A DNA stretch of 64,000 nucleotides from Forficula auricularia (GCA_024734495.1 JALMQS010000070.1:18600306-18664305), one strand, 5' to 3'; positions 42,940 to 54,130 are shown, counted from the first letter of the stretch. Made by a program: numbers and translations. Notes: a model not told the origin generated them from the letters alone.

Positions 42940-43535
42940 TTTACTTTACCATACAGGGTATGGTCAAGTATTGTAATCGTGCATGAAAAAAGTGGGTTTT
43001 TTCCTTCTTTTTTTCGAAATATCTCAAAAACGGCTGAAACTATTTCAATTAAAAAAATTGAGCGAAACCATGGTATTTCGCTCTACAAAAAAGCTCTAAT
43101 AAGTGAACATCGAAAAAATTATATTTTTCGAGATAATAATTATTTTGTCAAAATGTCTGTTAGTCTGTCTGGTTGTCTGTTAGTCTGTGCGTTATCAAAT
43201 TTTTGTGGACGAGCTAGCTCAAAAACTAGTTTGAATATCGAAACTAAATTTCACAGGTAGTTTTGGTCCATTGAGATTAAGAGCTGATTAGATTTTGGTG
43301 CATATCGACCCAAAATTAAGGGTCTGGAGGAGGGGGTCAAAAACATGAAAATCTAGGCTCTTGTGCCAAACTCAACCAAATTTTATATACATAATCAGTG
43401 GGACACCAGAAGTATAAAAATGCAAAAACTACCCCCTCCTACATGATTATAAATAATTTTTAGGGGCCAGGGTGTATGAGTAAAGTCATGTGGATGGCAC
43501 ACATCAGAACACGTCAGCTTATTACTTTTACATTA
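42940..43535 (+). repeat. Family X copy, short form
   Basis: Starts TTTACTTTACCATACAGGGT and ends AAAGTCATGTGGATGGC. It contains one CAACCAAATTTTATATACAT module. The CGAAATATCTCAAAAACGG and AAAACTAGTTTGAATATCG phrases are the same as in the other copies. Confidence 0.8.
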
Positions 43536-44394
43536 ATTTTTTCTTTGTCCTGGGGGGGGGGTTCCCAATTCCCTTAGCCCCCCCCCCCCACCCGTGGTTG
43601 AGCTACTGTGTATAATTTATTTGTTTGGACTATAGTTTTCGAATATGTACCTTTATGAACTATATATGAAATTGAAATTGAGGCGGAAAGGGGTGGGGCT
43701 CAAAAACTGCAGCTGCCTCTCTCTTTTTTTTTTATGAAATGGGTTGAGAGAAGGAGTTACACCAAAGTGGTGCATCCCAAAAGACCTGGGTTGGCTCCTC
43801 AATCGTGGAAAGAAGAAAAGGGGATTTTATGGGCTGTATCATATAGAATGGCACGACCCTGAAATTAATCTTTCAAAACCTACAAAAATCAATGTCATTT
43901 TTGTAAATATGTTATTCTTTAACTTTAAGGAGCAGATTCTGTCATTCGGGAAGAGATCAGGTGTTCTAAACACCTAAATTAAGAATGAAGTTGAGAATGA
44001 TTTTAATAATTAAAACCCTGTAATTTATTTACTTGTCAATGGAGTTAAAACTTTTTTTTTTAATATTCAATCTAGAAAAAGTTAGATTATCCAAATGAAA
44101 CTGATGAATAATAAATTCATTGATCTGTCTAATCTTGGGGCACGGTTAAAGGTGTATGGGTGTATGTCCGCCCGTTGTCCGAGGTGGTGGTTTTCATACA
44201 CTTATCAAGTAATGTAGTAAAGAATCCATGAATAATCAAAGACTAAGTCCAAATTATACTTCTCGATTGAGAGTCGACTTTACCGGAGGGTATCATTAGA
44301 ATAATCCGTAATTCCATTAGAAAAAAGAAGCAACTTAGTATTGGAAAAAAGCATTAAGAGGTGGTTTAATAAAAAAATAATTTATAAATAAAAA
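43536..44394. other. No confirmed gene; one unassigned ORF
   Basis: The G and C runs at 43551-43600 could pair. A 77-codon open frame at 43744-43977 (PKWCIPKDLGWLLNRGKKK, then LYHIEWHDPEINLS) is of ordinary composition, starts without an in-frame ATG and resembles no family that I know. It may be an exon or a fragment. Confidence 0.3.
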
Positions 44395-44867
44395 TGAACT
44401 GATACGGCCATCCACATGACGACTACCACACTCTCTGCACCTCTCTCTTATATTTAATATTTAATAAAATAATGTATAATCATTTACGAAAGAACCCCAC
44501 CCCTTCCTCTTCTGAATTTTGGACTCATTAGCAATTTATGATATCTCCTTATAAATGAGAATCTTAGCATATATTGTAAATATCAGCGTTCTTTAATTTT
44601 TGTTTGGAAATTTTATTATTTTAAATTATTTTTTAACCTTCCTCTTCTTTTGGGTCATCGATCAATTTCACAAAGTCAGAGTCATTTTCATTAGGTCATA
44701 TAGAGTCACATAAGCAGAAATTTATTTACAAATCGATAAAAAGGGTCTAGAATATTTCTATTTTTTAACGCCCGCCCCCCTACACACAATTTCGGCCACC
44801 GAAAAAAATATTCGCCTATTTATTATAGGTCCTTTTTATAGTAAATTGTACTATTTATATTATACTA
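44395..44867. other. Family X end fragment, then blank
   Basis: 44395-44480 matches the 3' end of family X in reverse (GAACTGATACGGCCATCCAC, TTATATTTAATATTTAATAA). The remainder has no recognisable feature. Confidence 0.45.
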
Positions 44868-45300
44868 CTAGCTGCAAGGCCCGCCTTCAGCGGGCCTCTT
44901 GCTGGCCAGGAAGCACGCCCCATGGATCCCCCCCCCCACCCCGAAACCCACTCAGCGCCCCCACACCCCGCACCATGCACCCGTGCCCAACCCCAGCCCC
45001 TACACCACCACCCCAACACTCCATCCTGCACCCCACCCACCTCGGACCCCCACCCCCGTACCACCCCACTACGCTACTGGACCCTCACCTGAACCTCCCA
45101 CTCCGCCAACCCTGCACCCCCTCGTGCCTTCCACCCCCAGCTTAACCCCCTGGACCCCACCCCCAACTACGCCCCTGGAACCCTCGCTCCATCCTGCACC
45201 CCTCTACTCGCCCTTACTCCTTCACTCCACCCCCATTCCACCCCACGCACCCCATGTCCTAATCCACCCGCACCCAGTTTGTGCATTTCTAACCTTCTAG
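44868..45300 (-). mobile_element. Helitron-like 3' end, C-rich interior
   Basis: On the minus strand the hairpin GGCCCGCTGAAGGCGGGCC is followed by TTGCAGCTAG|T. This is the GC hairpin, about 10-nt spacer, CTAG and T layout of insect Helitron 3' ends. The adjoining 370 bp are C-rich on the plus strand. The inner edge (AGAAATGCACAAACTGGGTG on the minus strand) matches 10725-10745 in the other Helitron-like element. The 5' end was not located. Confidence 0.55.
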
Positions 45301-45960
45301 TGACCCACAGATTATGTATATAAAATTTGGTTGAGTTTGATCCAAGAGCAAGAATTTTCATTCTTTGAGACCCTCCTCCCCATTTTGGGTGGTTAGTTTT
45401 TGCATTTCTAGCTCTCTAGAGGCCCACAGATTATGTATACAAAATTTGGTTGAGTTTGCTCCAAGGGCAAGAATTTTCTTATTTTTCACCCCCTCCCCTT
45501 TTGGGTGGTTTTTGGGGAAATTTTTTTTTTAAACAAAAGTTGTCTGAAATCACATCCCCTACAACTTTGCTCATTATAAAATTTGCCGTAGAGTTAATAG
45601 TTCCCCCCTTTTTGGGTGGTTTTTGGAAATTTTTTTTTAAACAAAAGATGTCTGAAATCACATCCCCTACAACTTTGCTCATTATAAAATTTGCCGTAGA
45701 GTTAATAGTTTAGGAGTTATTTGATAATTTTCATTCGTGTGACCCCTCCTCCCAAAACCCCTTTTGAGGTCAAAATATCAAAATGTTATATAGCTAAAAA
45801 CGTAAGTTAGAAGACATCTGATACAAATATGAAATTTCATAATAAAATCCCTTCAGGCGTTTTGACGTGAATCGTGAGGAACTTTTCGCGGAAACCACTG
45901 AAACAGACATACAGACAGACATATACACAGCAGAATTAATTTATCATTTTCAATAAGAAA
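45301..45960 (-). repeat. Family X-related modules with a tandem duplication
   Basis: GATTATGTATA.AAAATTTGGT modules occur near 45310 and 45430. A block of about 110 bp (TTTTGGGTGGTTTTTGG...GCCGTAGAGTTAATAGTT) is directly repeated at about 45497-45600 and 45609-45712. The 87-codon frame across it is only this duplication. Confidence 0.7.
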
Positions 45961-46829
45961 AAAAAATGTTTTTTTGTGTAATTATTCCATTTATAATAAA
46001 AAGATTGCCGACTATAAATGAATCATTTTATATATTTGAAAATTGTCTATCAAACATTTACCCATTTTATTTAGGCTTTAGGTAATGGGGTGGCATTTTT
46101 CAGGGTGCCCCAGGGCGGAACTTATGATAAATCCGGCCCTAATTATATTATTTTTTGACGTGCACTAAAAATCCTTGATTGATTTAGCGCTTGTTAAATT
46201 AAATTGCCCCCTTTGGATTAGTTGCTTCGCTTAGATGGCGCAGCAGTCGAGGCGACACTAGCGCTCCACTTGGTATTCAAGAACAACATTCAATCAAAAA
46301 AATTAAATTTTTTTTCTATTTATTTGAATTTTTTTTTAAACAAATAAAATATTTTATTATAAGAAAATACAAGGCAAATTATATAAAAAGATATATTTAC
46401 GGTTTATTTTTGGAGAATTAACTTACCATATAAACGTAACTATTTTTTGATCTAACCTAAATTTTCTTCAGGTGAGTGAGATATTCTGATTGACTTCGTT
46501 TTTTTTTTATTGATTTTGGTTAGAATTTTGACATTTCATATTTTTTCAATTATTTTACAATAAAATATACTTATTGTTTTTCAATATTATATAGAAAAAA
46601 TTTATAAATAAATACAAATATTTTATAAAAAAAAAAACAATCTGAAAACATTTATTTAAAATCCAAACGTTTCGGAAGAATATTTCCCTTTGTCAATGGA
46701 ATTTTAAGAAATTTAAAAAAATAGGTGCTTTAAAAAATGAATATAATGCACATATAATAAAAAATATTTTGAAAATAGACAATCATACAAAAATCGTCTT
46801 GGGGATGAAATTACCTTGAATAAAAATAA
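45961..46829. other. AT-rich; one solo motif copy
   Basis: At about 46700-46660 the minus strand carries GACAAAGGGAAATATTCTTCC then GAAACGTTTGG and TTTAAATAAAT, a solo stem-GAAACG motif of the fold-back class. I see no gene. Confidence 0.45.
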
Positions 46830-46990
46830 AAAATAAACTGATGTGATCATCCACATGACTTTACCATCCACCTGGCCTCTCTCTTATATTTAATATTTAA
46901 TAAAATCATTTTTAATCATTTAGGGGGAGGGTCAAAAATTGAAAATCTAGTCCCTTGGACCAAACTCAACCAAATATTCTATATCGTCTC
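46830..46990 (-). repeat. Family X 3' end, minus strand
   Basis: CTGATGTGATCATCCACATG, TTTACCATCCACCTGGCC and TTATATTTAATATTTAATAA mark the reverse of the family end, followed by one CAACCAAATA module. A TA microsatellite and a GCAGAGGACAACCTCTTTGC segment follow at 47010-47110; the latter is also seen at 55760 and 58495. Confidence 0.7.
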
Positions 46991-47158
46991 TGTTCAGGCA
47001 AAACTCACTAATAAATAAGTAAATAAATAATATATATACATATATATATATATTTTATATATATGTGTTTATGTTTATTTTCATCAAGCAGAGGACAACC
47101 TCTTTGCTTCTCTCTATAAAACTCACTAGCTGCAAAATAGCTTTTTTTTAGTTTTTGA

Positions 47159-47295
47159 CAAGGGGTGAACCGCGATTGGAATTAGGTGCACACCGTCTTT
47201 GGAATTTCTTTGGAATTGATTAGATAATCTATTGCCTTCTACTAAATGGAAGTGGAAGTAGGTGTACACGATTTTAGGTCGCGGTTCCCCCCTCG
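47159..47295. mobile_element. hAT-type MITE, family B copy 3
   Basis: Ends CAAGGGGTGAACCGCG and CGCGGTTCCCCCCTCG are inverted. The exact 8-bp duplication GTTTTTGA lies at 47151-47158 and 47296-47303. The element is 137 bp. Confidence 0.9.
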
Positions 47296-47499
47296 GTTTT
47301 TGACATCAGTAGATTCAGAATAACGAAATCTTTCAAGAGGCAAAACTCACCAAGTCGTTAAATTTATGTTTGTCTTCTTTTTGTATTTGTTCTATAATTT
47401 ATACCTTCAAAGAATGTGAAAAATGTGTTTTCTTCAAATATAATATTTTGTGTTTGGTGAGGTTTCCCAGAATAGGGACGATAGGTTGCAGTAAGAACT

Positions 47500-48290
47500 A
47501 GTTCTTACTAGTTAAAACGCGTTTCACTGAATACTTTTGTGGCAACTAGAATTTACTGATGATGGTTGATTCAAAGGTCTTGAATCTTCATTTTTGACCT
47601 TCCGCCTCATTTTGGGTGTTTATTTTAAAAGCTTCTAAACGAAAATATCAAAAATTAGAAGCATAGTTGTAGAGGATGTAATTTTTGACATTTCGTTTAA
47701 AAATTTTTGAAAATAAACACCCAAAATGAGGCGGAAGGTCAAAAATGAAAATTCTACACCTTTGAACCAAACTCGGCCAACATTAGTAAATTGAAGGAGA
47801 CAATAAAAGAGTGTGTCTTCTGCTGGAATTATAAATTTTATTTATAACGAGACTATAGTTTCGAGGGCTTTTCCCTCTTCATCACACACTCTTTTATTGT
47901 CTCCTTCAATATACTAAAAATTCTGCTACGACACAAAAACTCTTAATTTAACATTAGTAAACTTAAGTTTCCACAAAGGCAGTGGAGTAGTCAGAAAATT
48001 TTCATGGGGGGCTCAATCCACAAAGCAAAATATTTAGTGAGAATTTTTTTTTTTATTAAAACACATAGGTACTTAAAGAAATTGAAAAAGAACATAAATG
48101 TTGATTAAACATATTAAATATATTTAATTTCGTCTAATTTGCCATAAGAAACGGTTTTTCGTTGCCGTTACTCATCCCATAGAGCCCTGCCCTGGGGGGG
48201 GGGTCCTGACCCCCCCCCCCTCCTTGGCTACGCCCCTGCTCAAAGGTATTCAGTGGAACGCGTTGTAACTAGTAAGAACCCGTTCTTACT
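47500..48290. repeat. Nested palindromes with insertions
   Basis: Outer arms: AAGAACTAGTTCTTACTAGT...AACGCG...CACTGAATAC on the left and GTATTCAGTGGAACGCG...ACTAGTAAGAAC on the right. Inside is a palindrome at 47566-47770 (CTTCCGCCTCATTTTGGGTG and inverse). Also inside are the ATTGAAGGAG palindrome at 47791-47925, with a minus-strand motif TGATGAAGAGGG...CCCTCGAAACTATAG, and an hAT MITE. Confidence 0.75.
47980..48238. mobile_element. hAT-like MITE (CAGTGGAGTAGTC end)
   Basis: Imperfect inverted ends CAGTGGAGTAGTCAGAAAAT and (inverse of right) CAGGGGCGTAGCCAAGGAGG. Candidate 8-bp duplications CACAAAGG (47972-47979) and CTCAAAGG (48239-48246) match at 7 of 8. The right part holds paired G and C runs. 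Confidence 0.65.
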
Positions 48291-48299
48291 AAAAAACGG

Positions 48300-49720
48300 G
48301 TTTTTACTTCAACATATACAATATTTGGTTGAGTTTGGTCCAAGAGTCTAGATTTTCAATTTTTGACCCTCCCACCCCAACTTTGGCCCCAGAAAAAAAA
48401 TAATATTATTTTAGTCATTATAAGTTCATTTTATAGTATATTTCATTTTTCTTGTTTCTTTAGTTTGAAAAATCTTAGAATTTTAATTTTTACCCCCCCC
48501 CCTGCCCCTTAATTTTTGGTTCGATTTCAACCAAATTCGAATCAGCTCTTAATTTCAATGCACCAAAACTACGTGTGAAATTTCGTTTTGATATTCACTT
48601 TAGTTTTTGAGCTAGAGTGTACACAAAAATTTGTACTAACAGACATTTTGACAAAACATTTATTATCTAGAAAAATATAATTTTTCGATGTTCACTTATT
48701 AGGGCTTTTTGTAGCCCACAATGCCATGGTTTCGCCCATTTTTTATAATAATTACTTTACCATACAGGGTATGGTCAAGTATTGTAATCGTGCATGAAAA
48801 AAAGTGTTTTTTTCCTTCCTTTTTCTTAATATCTCAAAAACGGCTGACACTATTTTGATTAAAAAAATTGAGCGAAACCATGGCATTTCGGTCTACAAAA
48901 GCCCCTAATAAGTGAACATCGAAAAAATTACATTTTTAAAGATAATAATTGTTTTGTAAAAACGTCTGTTAGTTAGTCTGTGCGTTACCAAATTTTTGTG
49001 GAAGAGCTAGCTCAAAAACTAGTGGGAATATCGAAACCAAATTTCACTCGTAGTTTTTGTCCATTGATTTTTCGTTTATTGGGCCACGCAGGTGGGGGCC
49101 TCCACTAACAAGAAATATTTACATTATCGGGTGAATTTAATTACAGGATTATTTACATGATTATAGGTATATTAACATAATATATTTACAAAAAAAAAAT
49201 TTCTTTAAGATTAAGAGCTGATTAGATTTTGGTGCATATCGACCCAAAATTAAAGGGGGTTGAAAGGGGTGAAAAATTAAAAATCTAGGCCATTTGAGCA
49301 AATTCAACCAAATTTTGTATACATAATCAGTGGGACCCCTGAAGTCTAAATATGCAAAAACTAACTGCCCAAAATGAGGGGGGGGGGGTCAAAAAATGAA
49401 AATCTTGGTCATTTACCAAACTCAACCAAATTTAGTATCCATAATCATTGGGACCCCAGAAGTCTAAAAATGCAAAAACTAACCGCCCAAAATGGGGGGA
49501 GGGGGTGTATGGTCAAAAAATGAAAATCTAGGCTCTTGTACTAAACTCAACCAAATTTTGTATACATAATCATTGGGCCCCCAGGAGTCTAAAAATGCAA
49601 AAACTAACCCCCTCCCCTACATGATTATAAATAATTTTATTAAATATTAAATATAAGTGAGGGGTCAGGTTGTATGGTAAAGTCAAGTGGATGGCCACAT
49701 CAGAATACGTCAGCTTATTA
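48300..49720. repeat. Family X, head-to-head pair with insertion
   Basis: 48300-48760 is a minus copy and 48768-49720 a plus copy. The plus copy has three CAACCAAATTT.GTAT modules. A foreign piece of about 140 bp (GGGCCACGCAGGTGGGGGCC to an A run) is inserted at about 49067-49208, between GTCCATTGA and GATTAAGAGC, and looks like a reversed poly(A) retroelement end. Confidence 0.8.
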
Positions 49721-49864
49721 GTTTTATATTATTATTTTTTTATTTAATAACATGTAACATACATAATTTGCAAGTTTTACTATTATTAGTTTTATATTTA
49801 ATAATAATATTTCTTTAGTGTATAACAAAATCTCATCTGTTTCTGTTTTTGGTTTTTTAAGAGT

Positions 49865-50095
49865 ATGGACAGTAATGGTCTTCGAGATAGTCACGTGACT
49901 ACAGTGGGCCGCCTCCTCGACATTGTAGACATTGAATGGCAAAAAGATACCCTTCCGCACGAGGATATTATTGTGCCCACTAACGAATTGGCTGACCCCG
50001 AAGCGGACAACGGCGATTCGCATCTGACTCTTCGTGAACAGGAACAGAAGTGGGGAGATCTTGGCCTCGCGATTCTTCTTGAACTTGGAAATTAA
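49865..50095 (+). CDS. ANAPC13: Anaphase-promoting complex subunit 13
   Basis: An intact 76-codon ORF (ATG to TAA). Residues align end to end with the Apc13 family: MDSNGLRD at the start, GRLLDIVDIEW (human-type GRILDLIDDAW), DTLPHEDIIVPTNELADPE (DKLPYEDVAIPLNELPEPE), DNG, then REQEQKWGDLGL (KEQEMKWTDLAL). The family is about 74 residues, so the length fits. Apc13 is a small extended subunit that stabilises the TPR arm of the APC/C ubiquitin ligase in the nucleus and cytosol. A pyrimidine-rich stretch ending TTTTTTAAG stands just before AGTATGG, so a 5' non-coding exon may be spliced on. Codons are less AT-rich than the flanks. Family X repeats end 145 bp upstream. A retrocopy cannot be excluded, but the ORF is undamaged. 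Confidence 0.9.
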   Translation: MDSNGLRDSHVTTVGRLLDIVDIEWQKDTLPHEDIIVPTNELADPEADNGDSHLTLREQEQKWGDLGLAILLELGN

Positions 50096-50284
50096 TCCAC
50101 TATTAGTTATATAATAACAAACAAAAAAAAGCAAAATGGAGTTACCACATATAGGTATTATTTTTTCTTCTTTTTTTCTATTGAGCTTGAAATGGAGAAT
50201 ATTCTGGGTACGAATCACTGATGGGGTCGCAATTACGCTTTTTTATTAAAACTTTTTATTAAAAACTACATTTTATACCATTAA

Positions 50285-50530
50285 ATAGATATATTCAATA
50301 ATAAACTAATAAACATAATATATAAAAATATAAAACACGACGTTTCGGTCACTATATCTGTGATCGTTTTCAAATATAAGATAACTGGACAACGGCCTAC
50401 AGTTAAGATAGACAGGTTACCCATACTTGAAAACTATCACAGATATAGTGATCTAAACGTCGTGTTTTATATTTTGATATAAGTTTATATTTTTTAATAA
50501 ATAAATATATATAAATTTAATAGTATAAAA
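50285..50530. repeat. Palindrome with divergent ...GAAACGTCGTG motifs
   Basis: The left arm (minus, 50385-50339) reads TTGAAAACGATCAC...GTGACCGAAACGTCGTG. The right arm (plus, 50420-50462) reads the same with a mutated GATCTAAACG. TTTTATATTTT follows outward in both. The outer arms extend to the ACATTTTATACCATTAAA / AATAGTATAAAATGTG ends. Confidence 0.75.
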
Positions 50531-51163
50531 TGTGATTTTTAATAAAAATTTCATAAAAGCTTTCTATCAATTCATAATTATGCTCTTTTTTTACAAGGAA
50601 AATTTTTTTATTTGTTCTATTTGCCACCCTTATTAACCTTGTAAAAAAATTTTTTCATAATATCTTAAATACTTTTTAAGTTATTAATTTTTTAAATTGA
50701 TTAAAAAATACATTACCTTTGTTTCTGAGGCTTTTAGTGATTGAGACTTTGATTGATTTATTATAGTAAAAAACTCATAACTTTAGTACAAGGAAATCTT
50801 TGGTGATTTTATTTATAATTAACTTTCGGTAATTAAATAATGTCGAACCTAAAATGATTAAGAAATCGAATTTGAATTTGCACTTACGCTTTTGTTTCAT
50901 TAACATGGGTTTCTACTTAAACAAATTCCATTATATTACCTATGTCTCAAGTTTTGTGAAATCAAAGAAATGCACTTTAACAATTATTTATTATTTGCTA
51001 TTCATATAAATCAAAATTTGAATTGCATAGAATAAATATATTCTGATATGTTTCAAATTAATAACTCGTTTTGAAATCAAATTATTATTTTAAATAATTC
51101 ATATAGTTAAATCTACATATCTTAGAATAGAATAATTTATATTATTTTGAAAAAAATTAATAA
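50531..51163. other. AT-rich, no gene seen
   Basis: No ORF of note, no paired repeat and no splice-bounded exon recognised. Confidence 0.4.
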
Positions 51164-51185
51164 ATGAAAACAAAAAATATTATGA

Positions 51186-51292
51186 ACATCCGACTGGGCT
51201 CGAACAGGCAAAGTAAAGGCAAGCCTTCTTTCTATTCTATAACCCAAGAGTACTCTAGCAATCGCGCTACGAATGCCTTCCCTCTCCGACAT
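51186..51292 (-). repeat. tRNA-derived (SINE-like) fragment
   Basis: On the minus strand, CGTAGCGCGATTGCTAGAG resembles a tRNA D-arm/A box, and GTTCGAGCCCAGTCGGATG, about 50 nt later, resembles a T-arm/B box. No convincing acceptor stem or anticodon arm closes the cloverleaf. I read it as a pseudo-tRNA or SINE head rather than a tRNA gene. Confidence 0.4.
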
Positions 51293-51664
51293 GCTCTTAG
51301 ATGGCAGGTCAATTCTTTCCTAGTTTTTAAGGAATTTGGTGTTGGTACTTGGTGAGACATTTTTTAAAATTATTGGATAAAAAGTACTTGGTGGGTTTCA
51401 CATTAAGATATAAAAAATAAAACGAATTTATTTTTGGAGAGTCTTTAATCTCGATATATATATTTCGGGTGGCTAACCCATCTTTAGGAGCAACAGAAAG
51501 TAACTGACCTGGATAATTCAAATTCGACTTATCCAGGTCAGTTGCTTTCTGTTGCGGATGCCGATTTTTGAAGGCTCACATCTGCGGATGTGGATGTTTA
51601 AGATCTTATATAAATATAGTATATGAATGAAGAATTAAAACAATGATAAAGTAATTATTAACGT

Positions 51665-52025
51665 TTTTATTATGAAAGATATTAATTTGCCGATGGTAAT
51701 AGATTCAAATTTACTAGAAAATCATAAGATAGTGTCATCTATTAAATCCGTTGAAATGGAATATTTTTAATTATATGTCAGAGGGGTTGTTTTTCACCCC
51801 TCGGGAATCGAACCCGAGTGCCAGTAACAGCAATCCGGGCCACCTGGCTCACCTGCGGGATACGAACCACTCTGACATATGCAAACGCGTAAAATATTTT
51901 ACTCAAAGATTGTTATCTTATCTGTTCGATTCCCGAGGGGGTGAAAAACAACCCCTCTGACATATAATTAAAAATATTCCATTTCAACGGATTTAATAGA
52001 TGACACCATCTTATGATTTTCTAGT
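51665..52025. repeat. Relative of the tRNA-like palindrome, internally deleted
   Basis: Shares AAAGATATTAATTTGCCGAT, the TCGGGAATCGAACCCGAG T-arm-like block and TTTTGATTTTCTAG-type ends with 22395-23155. The second arm has lost most of its tRNA-like block and jumps from GTTATCTTATC directly to TGTTCGATTCCCGAGGGG. Confidence 0.8.
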
Positions 52026-52149
52026 AACGTTTTTATTAATGAAAATTAGTATTAAGTATAATGCTCCTATTTTTTTAACTTATTCACTTACTAATTTTCA
52101 TATTAGCAAGTGAAGTTAAAAATAGGAGCGTTATACTTAATAAAAAGTA

Positions 52150-52560
52150 ATAATTATTGCCGCCTTTTCTGATTCAAGGCGGTTACGCAGAGGTTCGTAA
52201 ATTAAATCCACGCTACTAAATAATTGTTCGCTATGAATGGCCTGAATTTTTGGAATCACAGATGAAATAAGGGTGTGAGAGCTGCTCAGTTCCCGTATGG
52301 CTTCCTCAATTGAATAAAACTTTCAATGATTTTCCATTCTTCTGGCAAAATAGAGTTAATCTCATTATCATTGATGTAAAGACTTGGGGCATCCTTTACC
52401 TTTGAAAAACGCTCGAACATGTAAAACATACTGTTCCATCGCGTTACACAATCTGTTCGGAACACTTTCAGATGAGGTTGATTCAGTCTGTCCTGAATTC
52501 TTTGCAGTTGTTTCTGAGCGATTGAAATGAGTCGAAATTTTCTTAGATAATAAGTAAAAA
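52150..52560 (-). pseudogene. hAT transposase relic
   Basis: On the minus strand, from 52540 downward, the frame reads QKQLQRIQDRLNQ, then VFRTDCVTRWNSMFYMFERF. TRWNS..YM.ER is a hallmark of hAT transposases (ZBED-like). This continues to LPEEWKIIESFIQL. After a frameshift near 52300 comes EAIRELSSSHTLISSVIPKI and then LIYEPLRNRLES. Both ends are missing, so it is a fragment. Confidence 0.75.
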
Positions 52561-52562
52561 TA

Positions 52563-52790
52563 TATTTTTCTAGGTGGGTTTCACAAATAAAACAAATATA
52601 TGTTTTGAGTTTTATCTCGATATATATTTCGGGTTATGAGCCCATCATCAGGATTTCTTTTGTAACTCCTGATGATGGGCTCATAACCCGAAATATATAT
52701 CGAGATAAAAACTCAAAACATATATTTGTTTTATTTGTGAAGCCCACCTAGAAAAATATATTTTTACTTATTATCTATTAAAATGTTTCA
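52563..52790. repeat. Palindrome with divergent CTGATGATGGG...CCCGAAATAT motifs
   Basis: Near-perfect arms: minus copy CTGATGATGGGCTCATAACC then CGAAATATATAT (52650-52618), plus copy the same (52670-52700). Both are followed outward by CTCAAAACATATATTTGTTT and AAAAATATATTTTTACTTAT. Confidence 0.85.
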
Positions 52791-53204
52791 CCTAGAACCG
52801 ACACCAAATTCTTTAAAGATTAGAAATTTTCTTACATTTTTGTTTGAGTATATTTATGTTTTCTTGCCCCGCCCAATTTCTGTCTTGTCGCAACTTGTAT
52901 TACATTCGCATCCGCATGAACATCCGCAATGATTATGGCGGATGCAGATGTCCAAATCTATGCGGAAGCTCCGCATTTGCGGATGCGGATGCGAATATTC
53001 GCAATATCCCTGCTCCTGAAGATGGGTTGGCCACCCGAAATATATATATCGAGATTGAAGACTCTCCAAAAATAAATTCGTTTTATTTTTATATCTTAAT
53101 GTGAAACCTACCAAGTACTTTTTATCCAATAATTTCAATTCTTTCCTTTGGCGCTTTTATCTATTTAATTGACTCCGCATTGGGTTTTAAAATAATAGGT
53201 ATTA

Positions 53205-54130
53205 AATAAAAAGGCTTATTTTTCATAAGTTTTTTTAAATTAATTTAAATTTTGGTTTTTAATTAATCCAAATATTTCGGAAATTTTCAAAATATTCCTT
53301 CTTCAGTGGACCTTTTTTGAGCAAATACAATTTTTTGCCCTGGGTGATCGACCTCCTCTGATTTAAAAATAAAATTTAATTTAAAGATAATTTTTCCTTT
53401 GTTCCACCAAGGTGCTAATTGATTTGCATTTTTTTTTTTTATTTATTTAATGTCACCGGGAACAAAGCCCATTTAGGCAGCACATAAGTAAAATTTGCCT
53501 TTTAAAACATCAAAAAATAAATTAAAAATGGTTATTGCTAGAGTTTTTTGAGGGCAGAATTAATAATAACGAAATGAAATATGTCTCTTTGGCCCTGTAT
53601 TCGAATTTTGAAGACTGAGCAAATGCGGTGATTTTTGGATGAGGTAATATATAAATAAAAAACATCAGTGACATGTAATATATAAACTACAAAGTAAAGG
53701 GTGTTAGCTTCACAAACTCAACTATATTTCGGATTATTAGTCCATCATCAGGAGTTTACAGGTTAAAACTAATAAGTTAGTTTTAACCTGTAAACTTCTG
53801 ATGATGGACTAATAATCCGAAATATATTGAGTTTGTATAAACCTCTTTGAGTTTTATTTCATTCACTGTGAAACTACACACCCTTTACTTTATTAATTTA
53901 TATCATGTTTCACCTAAAACCTACACCACTTTCTCTAAGTAAAAAAATATAATATATATTATTATAAAAAATTCTTTACCTTAGTTTTTTAATTTAATTT
54001 CTAACTTTAACTAATATTCTATTTAAATATTGTATTTGCTCAAAAAAGGTCCACTGAAAAAGGAATATTGTGAAAATTTCCAAAATATTTGGATTAATTA
54101 AAAACCACCATTTAAATTAATTTAAAATAT
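53205..54130. repeat. Palindrome within palindrome, motif-bearing
   Basis: The outer pair (53205-53330 and 54030-54130) carries CCACTGAAGAAGGAATATTT...CCGAAATATTTGG and a diverged partner. The inner pair (53680-53910) carries CTGATGATGGACTAATAATCC-GAAATATA twice, outward. Between them at 53435-53520 is a T run plus CACCGGGAACAAAGCCC, probably a reversed poly(A) retroelement end. Confidence 0.8.

Larger units (their letters stand above)
51300..53150. repeat. Large composite palindrome with nested insertions
   Basis: Outer arms at about 51330-51510 and 53005-53150 are inverted (TTTTTGGAGAGTCTTTAATC / ATTGAAGACTCTCCAAAAAT). They carry outward motifs CTAAAGATGGGTTAGCCACCC-GAAATATA and CTGAAGATGGGTTGGCCACCC-GAAATATA. 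Inside are a deleted tRNA-like palindrome, a small dyad (52060-52140), an hAT transposase relic, another motif-bearing palindrome, and GCGGATGCGGATG-type repeats (51555-51595, 52900-53005). Confidence 0.75.

Noticed and set aside
44899..45300. 133-codon Pro/His/Thr-rich ORF
   Set aside because: Translation of a C-rich low-complexity Helitron interior; all frames give Pro-rich strings.
45450..45713. 87-codon ORF with repeated FLGGFW.FFFKQK segments
   Set aside because: It is a translated direct duplication inside a family X-related repeat.
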